Source: Shewanella violacea DSS12
GTDB taxonomy: Bacteria > Pseudomonadota > Gammaproteobacteria > Enterobacterales > Shewanellaceae
Assembly: GCF_000091325.1 (NCBI RefSeq)
Contig: NC_014012.1
Span: forward strand, 2,524,824-2,588,823
Direction of reading: 5' to 3'
DNA: 64,000 nucleotides
The notes under the pieces were generated by a model, which searched no databases, was not told the DNA's origin, and saw nothing but the letters and a program-made list of their open reading frames with translations. Below, piece by piece: positions 47,413 through 55,586 of this stretch. A program made the position numbers and the translations under genes. The number at the start of each line of letters is the position of its first letter. Position 1 is the stretch's first letter.

Positions 47413-48144
47413 TTAAGTTTTATATCGTCCCCTCATCCACCACATACCACCCATGCTTATAAGAAATATCATCAATAGGCCAGTCACTAATGGCAGTTTG
47501 TACGTCTCAATCGCACTTAACAAACCACTGTTGCCTGTATGACTCGTCGATGGCGTAATGGGCTGATATCGATAGTTAGACTCCTGAAGGTAGACACTAA
47601 TGTTATCTACACTTAAACCAGTGACAGAATTTTGTATCAATTTCTTAATGTTATTTTTTGCATTACTGAGATTAGCCTGTGGTGAATACTTAATGAAAAC
47701 AGATGCCGACTTATCTGTTGGCTCTCGTCTATTTGGATCTAACTCCATCTCGGCTATGGTCACCCGAGCACTTATGACGCCATCCATGGTCGATAAGGTC
47801 CGCTCTAATTGCTGTTCTTTAAGGTAATTCATTTTTGCTTCCTCCTGCGTTGGAGAGGTCACGAGCTGACCAGAAGGAAATAGATCTTCAATGCTAGAGT
47901 AATGGGGTTTCGGGAAACCATTTTGACGTAACAGTTCAACAGCGTTAATAAACTGATCTTTATCTATTTTTAGAGTAATAGTTCCCGATTTATCATCAAG
48001 TTCAGAAGCTGCATCAATATGGTGTAACATTAAAAGTGCAACCATCTGATTCGCATCGTCTTGAGAAAGATCTCTAAATAGATCAACCTTACAGCCACTC
48101 AACAATATGACTAGCAATAATAAAGTACACTTAAAATACGTCAT
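47413..48144 (-). CDS. sctJ: SctJ (SsaJ), T3SS inner-membrane ring lipoprotein
   Basis: 243 residues. A lipoprotein signal peptide ends at the lipobox LLSGC (Cys18). The YscJ/FliF fold is visible (ELLRQNGFPKPHYSSIEDLF, YLKEQQLERTLSTMDGVISA). A C-terminal membrane helix lies at about 218-238. It forms the inner ring with SctD. The start overlaps the sctI stop (ATGA). Confidence 0.95.
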   Translation of the reverse strand: MTYFKCTLLLLVILLSGCKVDLFRDLSQDDANQMVALLMLHHIDAASELDDKSGTITLKIDKDQFINAVELLRQNGFPKPHYSSIEDLFPSGQLVTSPTQEEAKMNYLKEQQLERTLSTMDGVISARVTIAEMELDPNRREPTDKSASVFIKYSPQANLSNAKNNIKKLIQNSVTGLSVDNISVYLQESNYRYQPITPSTSHTGNSGLLSAIETYKLPLVTGLLMIFLISMGGMWWMRGRYKT

Positions 48145-48542
48145 TGCATATTTACCAACTTGTTTATGGATTGGGACAAAGAACCCGCTGTTTTAGCCAC
48201 AAGATCTACCTCTATAACGGCTTTTCCCATTAACATCTGTCCTCCAAGCATGGCTTCTGGGGAAGGGCTATAACTTACACCTTCTACGTTCGTCATATCG
48301 ACGGGGCTCACAGTGACGGTATCAGAGGCTGATTTACTACTAAACGCCTTAGTAGCCTTCATTAATGGATTATCCATCCCAGGTAGTGTCACCATATCTG
48401 TTGCCAGTTTAATAGCCGGCGTGCCTAGTTCCATAAGCTTAGAAAACTTCTCAACTAAGCTCGAATCGGTATCTTTAGCATCTAGCTGACTCACTTTATC
48501 TGCTGCAACTTTTGCTAATTCACTTACTGATTGAATGTCCAT
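48141..48542 (-). CDS. sctI: SctI (SsaI), T3SS inner-rod protein
   Basis: 133 residues with GGAGAGG before the ATG. Longer than SPI-2 SsaI (82) but like YscI/EscI-size rods. The conserved C-terminal helix reads VIEVDLVAKTAGSLSQSINK. It joins the export gate to the needle. It overlaps sctG by 23 bases and sctJ by four. Confidence 0.85.
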   Translation of the reverse strand: MDIQSVSELAKVAADKVSQLDAKDTDSSLVEKFSKLMELGTPAIKLATDMVTLPGMDNPLMKATKAFSSKSASDTVTVSPVDMTNVEGVSYSPSPEAMLGGQMLMGKAVIEVDLVAKTAGSLSQSINKLVNMQ

Positions 48543-48840
48543 TTGCCTCTCCAGTTAACATTTGACGAATAAGTTCATTACGCCCCTCAAGAGGTCCCGC
48601 TCCTGAAAACAAAAACCGTAAACCTTGTGCCATATCGCTATAACAGAGCGAAAGTTCACGTAACGCTTTAGCAGGCTCATTTAATCCAAAATAAATCAAA
48701 CTAGTACAGATCCTTCTATCCTCCTCGTCCTCAATTAATTGAGGAAAAATAGTCAACAAAGCATACGCCTGTTTATATAATCCATGGTTAGATGCGGCAA
48801 TCGCAATCTCTACCAGTAACTGTTTATCTGAGCTTTTCAT
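48520..48840 (-). CDS. sctG: SctG-like needle chaperone (SsaH/EscG type)
   Basis: 106 residues with AGGAG upstream. TPR-like helices (LVEIAIAASNHGLYKQAYAL, CTSLIYFGLNEPAKALREL) fit the YscG/EscG/SsaH group that, together with the SctE partner, keeps the needle subunit from polymerising early. It is placed right after sctF as ssaH is after ssaG. Confidence 0.78.
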   Translation of the reverse strand: MKSSDKQLLVEIAIAASNHGLYKQAYALLTIFPQLIEDEEDRRICTSLIYFGLNEPAKALRELSLCYSDMAQGLRFLFSGAGPLEGRNELIRQMLTGEANGHSISK

Positions 48841-48860
48841 CTGTTCTCCTAATACACAGA

Positions 48861-49076
48861 CTAAATTTTTGAAATGATGCCTTGGATCATATCTTTGACC
48901 GCCTTAATCATCGCGCTTTCATAGGAAACAAAATTTGAGTATTGTTGCATTGAAAACTGCGCTTTTATCATCTTATCCGGGTCATTTAGATCCCCAGCAG
49001 ACATCTTTGCTTGTACCTCTTGGGCCGAACGTGTCGATAACTGAGACAGCTGATTAACGATAGCGCTTAAGTCCAT
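48861..49076 (-). CDS. sctF: SctF (SsaG), T3SS needle subunit
   Basis: 71 residues, the same as SPI-2 SsaG, with AAGGAGG upstream. The C-terminal helix reads DPDKMIKAQFSMQQYSNFVS then YESAMIKAVKDMIQGIISKI, nearly residue for residue like SsaG. It polymerises into the extracellular needle. Confidence 0.96.
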   Translation of the reverse strand: MDLSAIVNQLSQLSTRSAQEVQAKMSAGDLNDPDKMIKAQFSMQQYSNFVSYESAMIKAVKDMIQGIISKI

Positions 49077-49086
49077 GAAAACCTCC

Positions 49087-49785
49087 TTAAGCTAATGTTG
49101 AACGGATAGCCTTAGGGCTACAGTGAAATCTTTTTTTGAAGGAGTCAGTGAAATGCGAATGATGACTAAACCCGCTATCCAACGCGATATCTGTGACCTT
49201 TTTTTCAGTCTCTAGCAACAGATGACGGGCGTAATTTAAGCGACGTTCTAACAACCATTGCTTGGCTGAAGTACCGTAGTTTTTATAAAAAAACAAATTA
49301 AGTTTATGTACCTCTACCTGTAAGTTTTCCGCGAAACGGGCCACTGACCAAGGCTGCATAAAATGCACCTCCAGATAACTCAGCATCTTATTATTGTGAG
49401 CGAGAAAATAGCGCAATAACCCCGAGAAATAATGGTTATCCATACCTAAACAATAGGTAAAGATAAATGTCATTAATAATCGTCGACTGCCCTTAAGCTG
49501 TTCAATCACATTGCTTAATTCATTAAATACCGGCATTGCTTTAAAGGGAGCTATTTTAAATGGTTCACTCTGGTCTGCTGGGCTGAGCAGATCTGCTACC
49601 TCATTATATAAAGCGTGTAACTCTCCTGGATAACAGAAAAGATGCAGCCCACTTTGACGCTCTTCCATCACAACACTCACGTCACTAGAAGTGACAACGA
49701 GTTGTTCAGCTGCAATAGCTAAACTGTGTCCTTGATAATGTATCTTTCCAGCCTGTCGAAACAAAATCACCTGTATCTCACTCAT
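49087..49785 (-). CDS. AraC-family regulator in the T3SS locus (EsrC-like position)
   Basis: 232 residues from the ATG at 49785 with GAGGG 8 bases upstream. The C-terminal double HTH is clear: SVARFAENLQVEVHKLNLFF and VTDIALDSGFSHHSHFTDSF, then KKRFHCSPKAIR. The N-terminal part is divergent. It lies 10 bp before sctF and so begins the needle block, behind palindrome copy 3. In Edwardsiella an AraC regulator (EsrC) inside the T3SS locus is switched on by EsrB and activates apparatus genes; the same role is likely here. Confidence 0.82.
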   Translation of the reverse strand: MSEIQVILFRQAGKIHYQGHSLAIAAEQLVVTSSDVSVVMEERQSGLHLFCYPGELHALYNEVADLLSPADQSEPFKIAPFKAMPVFNELSNVIEQLKGSRRLLMTFIFTYCLGMDNHYFSGLLRYFLAHNNKMLSYLEVHFMQPWSVARFAENLQVEVHKLNLFFYKNYGTSAKQWLLERRLNYARHLLLETEKKVTDIALDSGFSHHSHFTDSFKKRFHCSPKAIRSTLA

Positions 49786-49843
49786 AAAGAAAACCCTCAA
49801 TCAACCTAAGGTTCATTGTGAGACAGAAACACAAGTATCAACA

Positions 49844-49859
49844 TCAGGTGTTAACCTGA
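49844..49859 (-). promoter_or_regulatory. T3SS operator copy 3, upstream of the AraC-type gene
   Basis: TCAGGTGTTAACCTGA, perfect inverted repeat, preceded by A. It lies 59 bp before the AraC-type start. This puts the regulator and the needle block under the same control as the other blocks. Confidence 0.75.
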
Positions 49860-50322
49860 GATAGTCAAAACACAAGCTAAAATGCACACCAGTATTAACT
49901 TGCTAAACACCTAAGGGTTATCAATAGTTTGAGGTATTGACAAAAAACAGGTGAATATCCGCACTTAATTAAGCTTTTGGCACAAGTATGTGAAAGTCGT
50001 CAGCGCAGCATAATTTTGGGGGCAGCATTCAAGGCCAATGAATAAGGCAATGGTGATCTATTTTTAACACTCGAACAATCAATCAACTACATATTAAATT
50101 TCAATACCACATTTCAAGAAACCTACGACAATACACATTCGAAACATCTGAACTAATCGATACCAATAACCAGGGCGCGAGCACACTTTGAATAATTTTC
50201 AACCAAATAATAGTTGAGCACGATATTCATCATTCCAGCCTTCTTTTTTGAGCTTGTTTCGTTGACTCGGCTGATTTGGTAGCTTAATTCATTAATGTTA
50301 ATAATTACTAAGGATTTTACAG
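49860..50322. other. A+T-rich intergenic region inside the T3SS locus
   Basis: About 460 bp with no intact gene. A frame on the minus strand (50153-50371) has no ribosome-binding site or homology signal. The region may be a decayed remnant, since the adjacent plus-strand frame at 50323 looks like the start of a lost chaperone gene. Confidence 0.4.
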
Positions 50323-50490
50323 ATGCAGTGTTGTATAGAAAAACAATTAGAGGATATGGGGATTCCTCCAAACTTCGGTCTTAACGGTCTATTTTCCTTC
50401 AGTCTAAAACGAGATGATGGTAGTGAGATCTTAGTCACCGTGTTTCGAGACTTTAATGAATTTAATTACATTTCTTACATTACCTACTGA
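50323..50490 (+). pseudogene. Fragment of a CesT-type chaperone gene
   Basis: 55 codons on the plus strand, opposite to the neighbouring secretion genes, with AAGGA 8 bases before the ATG. LNGLFSFSLKRDDGSEILVT followed by VFRDFNEFNYISYI resembles the first beta-sheet of class I T3SS chaperones (CesT/SicP type), which are about 130-150 residues. The stop falls where the family normally continues. Either a truncated chaperone left from a lost effector locus, or a tiny functional gene. Confidence 0.5.
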
Positions 50491-50511
50491 TCAAGTATGT
50501 AATGTAAGAAA
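50471..50511. terminator. Perfect 13-bp hairpin after the chaperone fragment
   Basis: TTTCTTACATTAC / GTAATGTAAGAAA with a 15-base loop, spanning the stop codon at 50488. It has no T-run, so termination is possible but not certain. It lies between two convergent genes. Confidence 0.5.
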
Positions 50512-50523
50512 ACCATCAATAAA

Positions 50524-51591
50524 CTAATGAAACTGGCTGGCTTGCTCGGAAATTCTTTCAACGCTTTCTATCAAACTCACACGTACATTATTTTGCATCG
50601 AGATTTCACGTTCAGCAGAACGCAGTTTATTATTGCTATTTTGTAGATGTGCACGTAGTTCAAAATTACTTTCTATCAAGGTATTACGCACATTATCTTG
50701 CATCAACGTTTCTTTTTTTGAATTATGAAGATCTATTTTTAGTGCAGACTTATCTGCTTTAATTTCTTTTAAGTCACGACTAAGATCAGCATTGATTTGT
50801 TTTAAATTAGTTGTTCTATCTGCTTGAATTGCAGATGCTTTAACCGCGTGATTGCTTTTAATTCTATCACTATTAATAACAGATACAGTTTTTATAACTG
50901 CATTACCAGCACCACCAATAAGATTAGGCGTTAAATGTGGCTTTGGCAGATTGTTTTTCCACCCTAGGGCACTTGGAACCATAGTCGTGACAGTTGTGAC
51001 AATTGCAAGTCCAAGTCGAGTAAAACTAGAGGCATTTTTTGCTGACTCTATTGCTTCAGCCTTAACATGACCCTTTAACTCTTCTGGTCCACGGCTTTTA
51101 ATACTATAAACCGCCCGACCGATAGAGTCAGATCCCATCGGATTAATTTTAGTTGCGGCACTTTCCGGTCGCTTATCCCACGCATCTTTAACTGCAAATA
51201 CTGTATCTGCGACTGAGATTGTGAATTGGGTAGCAAGTAATCCAATGGACGATTTTATTGCCGCATCTTCATAACCAGAAATATCCTTGACATCATTAGC
51301 TAAACACAAGCTTTTCACCGCCAAGCCTAATGATACACCATTCACAGTCAACTCCATCAACCTGTTACCAATCATACTTTTAGCGGTTTCATAACTTAAC
51401 TCAACCTCTCTACTTTTCAATGCTAACTCGTCAGTATCTGGTTGCACTTGTTCATCTACATTTGGTTGTAAAAGTGCTTCTTCAAGTGGTATTTCATTGT
51501 GTTCGAATCTCTGATTTTCTATGTCATGTTGGTCATGTTCTTGATTATGCTCAACCGGATTGTGTATATTTATAATATTTATTCCACACAT
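50524..51591 (-). CDS. Candidate T3SS effector or translocation accessory (355 residues, unrecognised)
   Basis: No known family. AGAGGG precedes the ATG. An acidic, His/Asn/Gln-rich N-terminus (about 1-60) is disordered-looking, as secretion signals are. The middle has hydrophobic stretches (NGVSLGLAVKSLCL; LGLAIVTTVTTMVPSAL). The C-terminal 100 residues are a coiled coil with a repeated 12-mer MQDNVRNTLIES / MQNNVRVSLIES. The gene lies just after an SscB-like chaperone, in the place where SPI-2 encodes effectors SseF and SseG. Effector status is inferred from position and design. Confidence 0.62.
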   Translation of the reverse strand: MCGINIINIHNPVEHNQEHDQHDIENQRFEHNEIPLEEALLQPNVDEQVQPDTDELALKSREVELSYETAKSMIGNRLMELTVNGVSLGLAVKSLCLANDVKDISGYEDAAIKSSIGLLATQFTISVADTVFAVKDAWDKRPESAATKINPMGSDSIGRAVYSIKSRGPEELKGHVKAEAIESAKNASSFTRLGLAIVTTVTTMVPSALGWKNNLPKPHLTPNLIGGAGNAVIKTVSVINSDRIKSNHAVKASAIQADRTTNLKQINADLSRDLKEIKADKSALKIDLHNSKKETLMQDNVRNTLIESNFELRAHLQNSNNKLRSAEREISMQNNVRVSLIESVERISEQASQFH

Positions 51592-51628
51592 AATTAAACC
51601 CTCTAAAATTAATTACACATTCCCAACA

Positions 51629-52183
51629 TTAGGTCATAGAAGCTAGCAGCTTATCCGCCATCAATCCTATCTCTCTATATTTCGTATCGCTATAGCTTTG
51701 CTTAATAGAAATCCTCAAGATTTCCATTGCATACATCTCATCACTAAGATGAATTAAACACTGTGCCATACGAAATGTAATACCTGGATTAAACCCATCC
51801 AAAGAAAATGCGAAATAATAAAATGTTAATGCATTTTCACATTCATTAAGCCAGTGATATGTTGATGCTAACGCCATATGATTTCGTGCAACCATAGGTT
51901 GAGCTACCAATAAAGTCGAAAAATATTCTAGTGCTTCCTCTGGTAAGCCGGCATTATATTTTTCCAAGCCTAACGCATATGTATCTTCTAATTCTTGCTC
52001 AGTGATACCCGCGACTTCAGCTAGAGTAATGTGTTTATTCAACATCCGGTCTAGCCAACCAGCTAACTCTTTTCCTATGTTTTCATCCATTTGTTCTAAT
52101 GTTTTCTTTCCCGTTAGCAGTTGCTCTAGTGGCTCTTTAAGATCTTCATAATATAAATGTTGGTCTATCAAACTTGCTTCCAT
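51629..52183 (-). CDS. SscB-like class II (TPR) T3SS chaperone
   Basis: 184 residues with AAGAGG before the ATG. LGLEKYNAGLPEEALEYFST and NHMALASTYHWLNECENALT are SycD/LcrH-type TPR repeats; a further one follows at SFSLDGFNPGITFRMAQCLI. Such chaperones bind translocators or hydrophobic effectors. By order it equals sscB of SPI-2, which serves SseF. Its likely clients are the proteins encoded on either side (52355 or 50524). Confidence 0.82.
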   Translation of the reverse strand: MEASLIDQHLYYEDLKEPLEQLLTGKKTLEQMDENIGKELAGWLDRMLNKHITLAEVAGITEQELEDTYALGLEKYNAGLPEEALEYFSTLLVAQPMVARNHMALASTYHWLNECENALTFYYFAFSLDGFNPGITFRMAQCLIHLSDEMYAMEILRISIKQSYSDTKYREIGLMADKLLASMT

Positions 52184-52354
52184 ATTGACCTCTTAAATAT
52201 CTATTTACTTGTTTAAAAACAAGGTTAATATTAAAAAACAAAGTACCAATGACGAATTTAAACTCGATGGAATGTTGAAGGGAGTTAACCTAATTAATAA
52301 TCTCCTCCCATCAACCTTATGCATGCCAAAGTCTATTTGCGATGAATAAACTGA

Positions 52355-53755
52355 CTAGTTCTGAGTAAAACCTTTCATGCCGTCTACCACTATTTTTGTC
52401 GCAGCATCTTCATAGGCTATCGCCCCCATATCACCTGACTGAGGATCATTAGGTTCAATGCCTTTCCTAGTGTCGGTAAAAAAACTTCTTTGCTGAAGAC
52501 CTTCTTGAGATTTATCATTATCATATTGTTCCTGCCCCGCTTTTGTGTATGAAAATGGCGTTGTCAATTTCATACTTGCTTCGAGTGTCTCTAACGCAGA
52601 ATGCAGGCCATTTCCGATCAAAAAAGCATTGGATAATGCAACTCTTGAAGCCTGTGATCTACTCGTCACCGCACTATCGTCTTTGCTCAATACCTTCATA
52701 GTTGTAACAATTTCATGGGGTGATCCAGACATATGTCCCATGAACGGCTCTGTAGTATTTTTAACCCTTGAGTTTGAGATCAGTGCTTTCTGAGGGGACA
52801 TAGGCGCGATATAATTCTTTTCCCCTGGTTCACTTGCATTTTTTATTTTCGCTCTGTTATCGGAAGTTTTACCATAATCATGTATACCAGTTCTTTCATG
52901 TTTTTCCTCTGTACGTGATCTTTCTTGTTTCTTATTAGGTCCCACTTTTTTAGAGTCAGCAAATACCTTGCTTGTCTCTATATCAGTCTTCATGTTTGGA
53001 AACTGCTTTAATGTTTCATTACGAATCGTTTCTTCCTGCTCCACTGTTCTTCCTTTTACCCCTGTTGTAGCACCGGTATCAGCAAACAGTGCGCCTAAGT
53101 CACCTGAAAGTGCAATGACTGCGGTCCTATCCATTACTGTGACATGTTCTGATTTACTCATGACTCTGTGTAACACCTCCATTGCTTGCTCTGCAGATTT
53201 GCCTTTCAAGCTCCCTTCTTCACCAATAAGCCTGTTGAAAAGAGCGCTCTTATCTTCCACATTCAACGAATTTGCCAAATTGTATAAACCTTCGGCGGTT
53301 TTACTTAGCTGGTGTTCAGTTATAAAATCAGGCTCTCTTAAAAGCGCCCTTGCTGCCGATGTTTGCTCCAGTGCAAGATTTCTAGTATTTGAATCAGTGC
53401 TAGAACGAGTGGCCGGATCTACTTTAGTATTTGGATCAGTGCTAGAACGAGTGGCCGGATCTACATGTGTATTTTCATTTTCGCTACCGCCTGTGTATAA
53501 ACGGCCTAATGCAGCTCCTATTATGGCCCCACCGCCAGCCACAACAGCAGTAAGCTTCGATGATTCGACATTAAAGACACTACACAAACCTAAACCAATC
53601 ACACCACCAGCAAGCATTGTCATTCCAGTTAACAATGAAGACGATTGTTGAAGATCATTTCTCACCGTGTTTATTGCAGCGGAATTGTTCTCGGCAGTCT
53701 GTGTAGCTGCTAAGCTTATTGTACTGCTACTTTCTATATGACTTATACCAAACAT
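52355..53755 (-). CDS. Candidate T3SS effector (466 residues, unrecognised, with internal repeat)
   Basis: No family recognised. GAGGGG precedes the ATG. The N-terminus is Ser/Thr/Asn-rich, as in secretion signals. Two hydrophobic segments at about 42-60 and 70-88 (LLTGMTMLAGGVIGLGLC, LTAVVAGGGAIIGAALG) could insert in a host membrane. Then comes a 14-residue unit repeated twice (VDPATRSSTDPNTK / VDPATRSSTDSNTR). The long C-terminal part is soluble and charged. It is preceded by a CesT-like chaperone gene five bases away and followed by an SscB-like one, the usual neighbourhood of an effector. Confidence 0.65.
   Translation of the reverse strand: MFGISHIESSSTISLAATQTAENNSAAINTVRNDLQQSSSLLTGMTMLAGGVIGLGLCSVFNVESSKLTAVVAGGGAIIGAALGRLYTGGSENENTHVDPATRSSTDPNTKVDPATRSSTDSNTRNLALEQTSAARALLREPDFITEHQLSKTAEGLYNLANSLNVEDKSALFNRLIGEEGSLKGKSAEQAMEVLHRVMSKSEHVTVMDRTAVIALSGDLGALFADTGATTGVKGRTVEQEETIRNETLKQFPNMKTDIETSKVFADSKKVGPNKKQERSRTEEKHERTGIHDYGKTSDNRAKIKNASEPGEKNYIAPMSPQKALISNSRVKNTTEPFMGHMSGSPHEIVTTMKVLSKDDSAVTSRSQASRVALSNAFLIGNGLHSALETLEASMKLTTPFSYTKAGQEQYDNDKSQEGLQQRSFFTDTRKGIEPNDPQSGDMGAIAYEDAATKIVVDGMKGFTQN
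53383..53466 (-). repeat. Two 42-bp direct repeats inside the candidate effector gene
   Basis: Units 53383-53424 and 53425-53466, nearly identical (GAATCAGTGC against GGATCAGTGC). They encode the 14-residue repeat and keep the frame, so repeat number could vary without breaking the gene. Confidence 0.85.
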
Positions 53756-53759
53756 AATG

Positions 53760-54224
53760 TTAGCCCCTCAAAGTAATAAATTGTTCAGTTGACTGTTTAT
53801 TTTCAACCTTTGCATAGCCGTCATTCATCATCTCCATGATATATTTTTGCCATTTTTCACAATTGCCGACAAAATTTATAAGTAAATTTTGTAAGCGAAC
53901 AAAATCTATTGTTTGAATATTTTCGATATAGCCAAAATATATTTTTCTGTTATCTGGCGAAACTGATAAGGTGCCGCCACCGGTTCCAATCCAATTAAAA
54001 TTCTCATGTAACAAATTAAGAGCTATTTTTTCATTACACACTTCAGGCAACTCCCCTACTATTCCTAATAAGGTTAGTTGTTCACCTTCATCAATATATT
54101 GTAACTTAACTGTTATATTTCTATTAAAAGTCAACCAACAGGAATTTTCTTCATCATGGATCATATTTTCAATACCATAAGCATTATTAAGTTCTTGAAC
54201 TAATAAATTAAAACGTCTCATCAT
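53760..54224 (-). CDS. CesT-family class I T3SS chaperone
   Basis: 154 residues from the ATG at 54224 (AAGGA upstream; the longer frame to 54293 has none). MMRRFNLLVQELNNAYGIEN starts like CesT/SycE chaperones, followed by strands WLTFNRNITVKLQYIDEGEQ and LTLLGIVGELP, and a C-terminal helix. Acidic and small, as expected. It lies five bases before the 466-residue gene, so that protein is the probable client. Confidence 0.75.
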   Translation of the reverse strand: MMRRFNLLVQELNNAYGIENMIHDEENSCWLTFNRNITVKLQYIDEGEQLTLLGIVGELPEVCNEKIALNLLHENFNWIGTGGGTLSVSPDNRKIYFGYIENIQTIDFVRLQNLLINFVGNCEKWQKYIMEMMNDGYAKVENKQSTEQFITLRG

Positions 54225-54334
54225 ATTATTCCTTACATGTGGCTTGAGCCGGCAAACCGGCTTAACATTTATTTTGGCCGAGTCATATATCACTTCTAAA
54301 TCTTGGCTGGTGAGTCCTGCTATTTCGACTAGTG

Positions 54335-54718
54335 CTAGTACACCAACCAGGTCCCATCGGCTTGATGGACCTCTTTAGCCCCTTGTTTTATCAACACATT
54401 CTGTAGCGCTTTACGTGCCAGCCCCAGAGCCGGTAGGCATGCATCATGGATAACCATCCCCCGAATTTGCTTAATTTCTGGCACCCTATGACGTATCAAC
54501 TTTAGCTGCTCGACCAGTTGAGATACGGCACTACTGATCCCCGTGTTATTGCCTTTACTGGAAAAGTCACAGATAGTCAGCGTATTGTCATCGACTCGGT
54601 AAACCAGTGACCAATGTTGAGTATCCCAACTCTTTCCCCACTCAAATTGGCTGGATTCAAAATAAGCAGAGCTCACTTCTATGCCCTGCTTAGCTAAGTA
54701 CAGTGTAACTGGATCCAT
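54335..54718 (-). CDS. sseE: SseE-like T3SS accessory protein
   Basis: 127 residues from the ATG at 54718 with AAAGGAG upstream. WSLVYRVDDNTLTICDF and GAKEVHQADGTWLVY line up with SPI-2 SseE (YRIEAKEMIICEF; GATFTQLDGDNWTVL). The gene follows sseD as in SPI-2. SseE is a small protein of uncertain, chaperone-like role. Confidence 0.72.
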   Translation of the reverse strand: MDPVTLYLAKQGIEVSSAYFESSQFEWGKSWDTQHWSLVYRVDDNTLTICDFSSKGNNTGISSAVSQLVEQLKLIRHRVPEIKQIRGMVIHDACLPALGLARKALQNVLIKQGAKEVHQADGTWLVY

Positions 54719-54938
54719 AATGAGCTCCTTTTGGTGCACTCACATCAAGATTTAATGAATAAACCATTAAAGAAAAATAGCGTGAGGCTCTCAGTGTTTC
54801 CACTTCTGTGTTGCATTGACTTAAAAGGGAATAACTATTTCCTCATCAATGCGCCTGGAATTGAAAAATAATGAGAGTCTCTGAACTGACCAGATACTTA
54901 TATGGAATGGTATAAGGATCAGCTGACCTCTACTGACG

Positions 54939-55574
54939 CTAATTATGCACAGCAGAACTAATGCGGCCGTGTAGATCAACTAGATCTTTGATCATTGATC
55001 GCATCTGTTCTGAGATCTGCTTGGCTTTATCATTAAGCTCATTGGCGACCTTAATATAGTTCTGCGCACTCTGCTCCTTGAAATTTCCGCGCGCTTTCGC
55101 AAGTTCAGCATCTTTAGTTAAACCAGCGCTAGCCATAGTACCAATACCTCCCATGCTTTTTCCGAAGCCACTTCCTAACCCGGATGCCAAAGCACTCTTC
55201 TCTGAATTTAATTTGTTTAACCCATAGTGCCCAGCGGCCCCAGAACCGACTAAACCGACTAAGCCCGCACCAAGCTGCATACCACCTGTCATCATTGAGG
55301 ATTTATAGGCCTTATCTATAGATTCACGCTTATCCTTCATGGCGGAAACTTGCACATCCCAGCCCAACGACTGTTGCTTAATGTTGTGCTCCTGCATTAC
55401 GTTACGCAGCTTTTTAAACATCTCAGCCAACTGCACCATAAGCTCGTTGATCTGGGAAATGGCCTCCATATTGCCACTACCACTACCACTGCCGATATCG
55501 TCACTAAGGCCACTAACTTGTGATTGATTCTTAACCGCTGAATTTTGAGTTGGAACATTTGTTATGTCTGTCAT
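54939..55574 (-). CDS. sseD: SseD-like translocator (EspB/YopD class)
   Basis: 211 residues from the ATG at 55574 with GAGGT upstream; a GTG at 55586 is less likely. The central part has one hydrophobic segment (GGMQLGAGLVGLVGSGAAG, near 92-110). Coiled helices flank it (QINELMVQLAEMFKKLRNVM and ANELNDKAKQISEQMRSMIK). It should form the host-membrane pore with SseC. It directly follows sseC. Confidence 0.85.
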   Translation of the reverse strand: MTDITNVPTQNSAVKNQSQVSGLSDDIGSGSGSGNMEAISQINELMVQLAEMFKKLRNVMQEHNIKQQSLGWDVQVSAMKDKRESIDKAYKSSMMTGGMQLGAGLVGLVGSGAAGHYGLNKLNSEKSALASGLGSGFGKSMGGIGTMASAGLTKDAELAKARGNFKEQSAQNYIKVANELNDKAKQISEQMRSMIKDLVDLHGRISSAVHN

Positions 55575-55586
55575 GGTAAACCTCAC

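Noticed and set aside
50153..50371. 72-codon minus-strand frame in the T3SS gap
   Set aside because: No ribosome-binding site and no recognisable fold; the plus-strand fragment at 50323 has the better start and family resemblance.
52968..53651. 227-codon plus-strand frame opposite the 466-residue gene
   Set aside because: Its start lies inside the other gene with no ribosome-binding site, and the minus-strand gene fits the operon, spacing and start signals.
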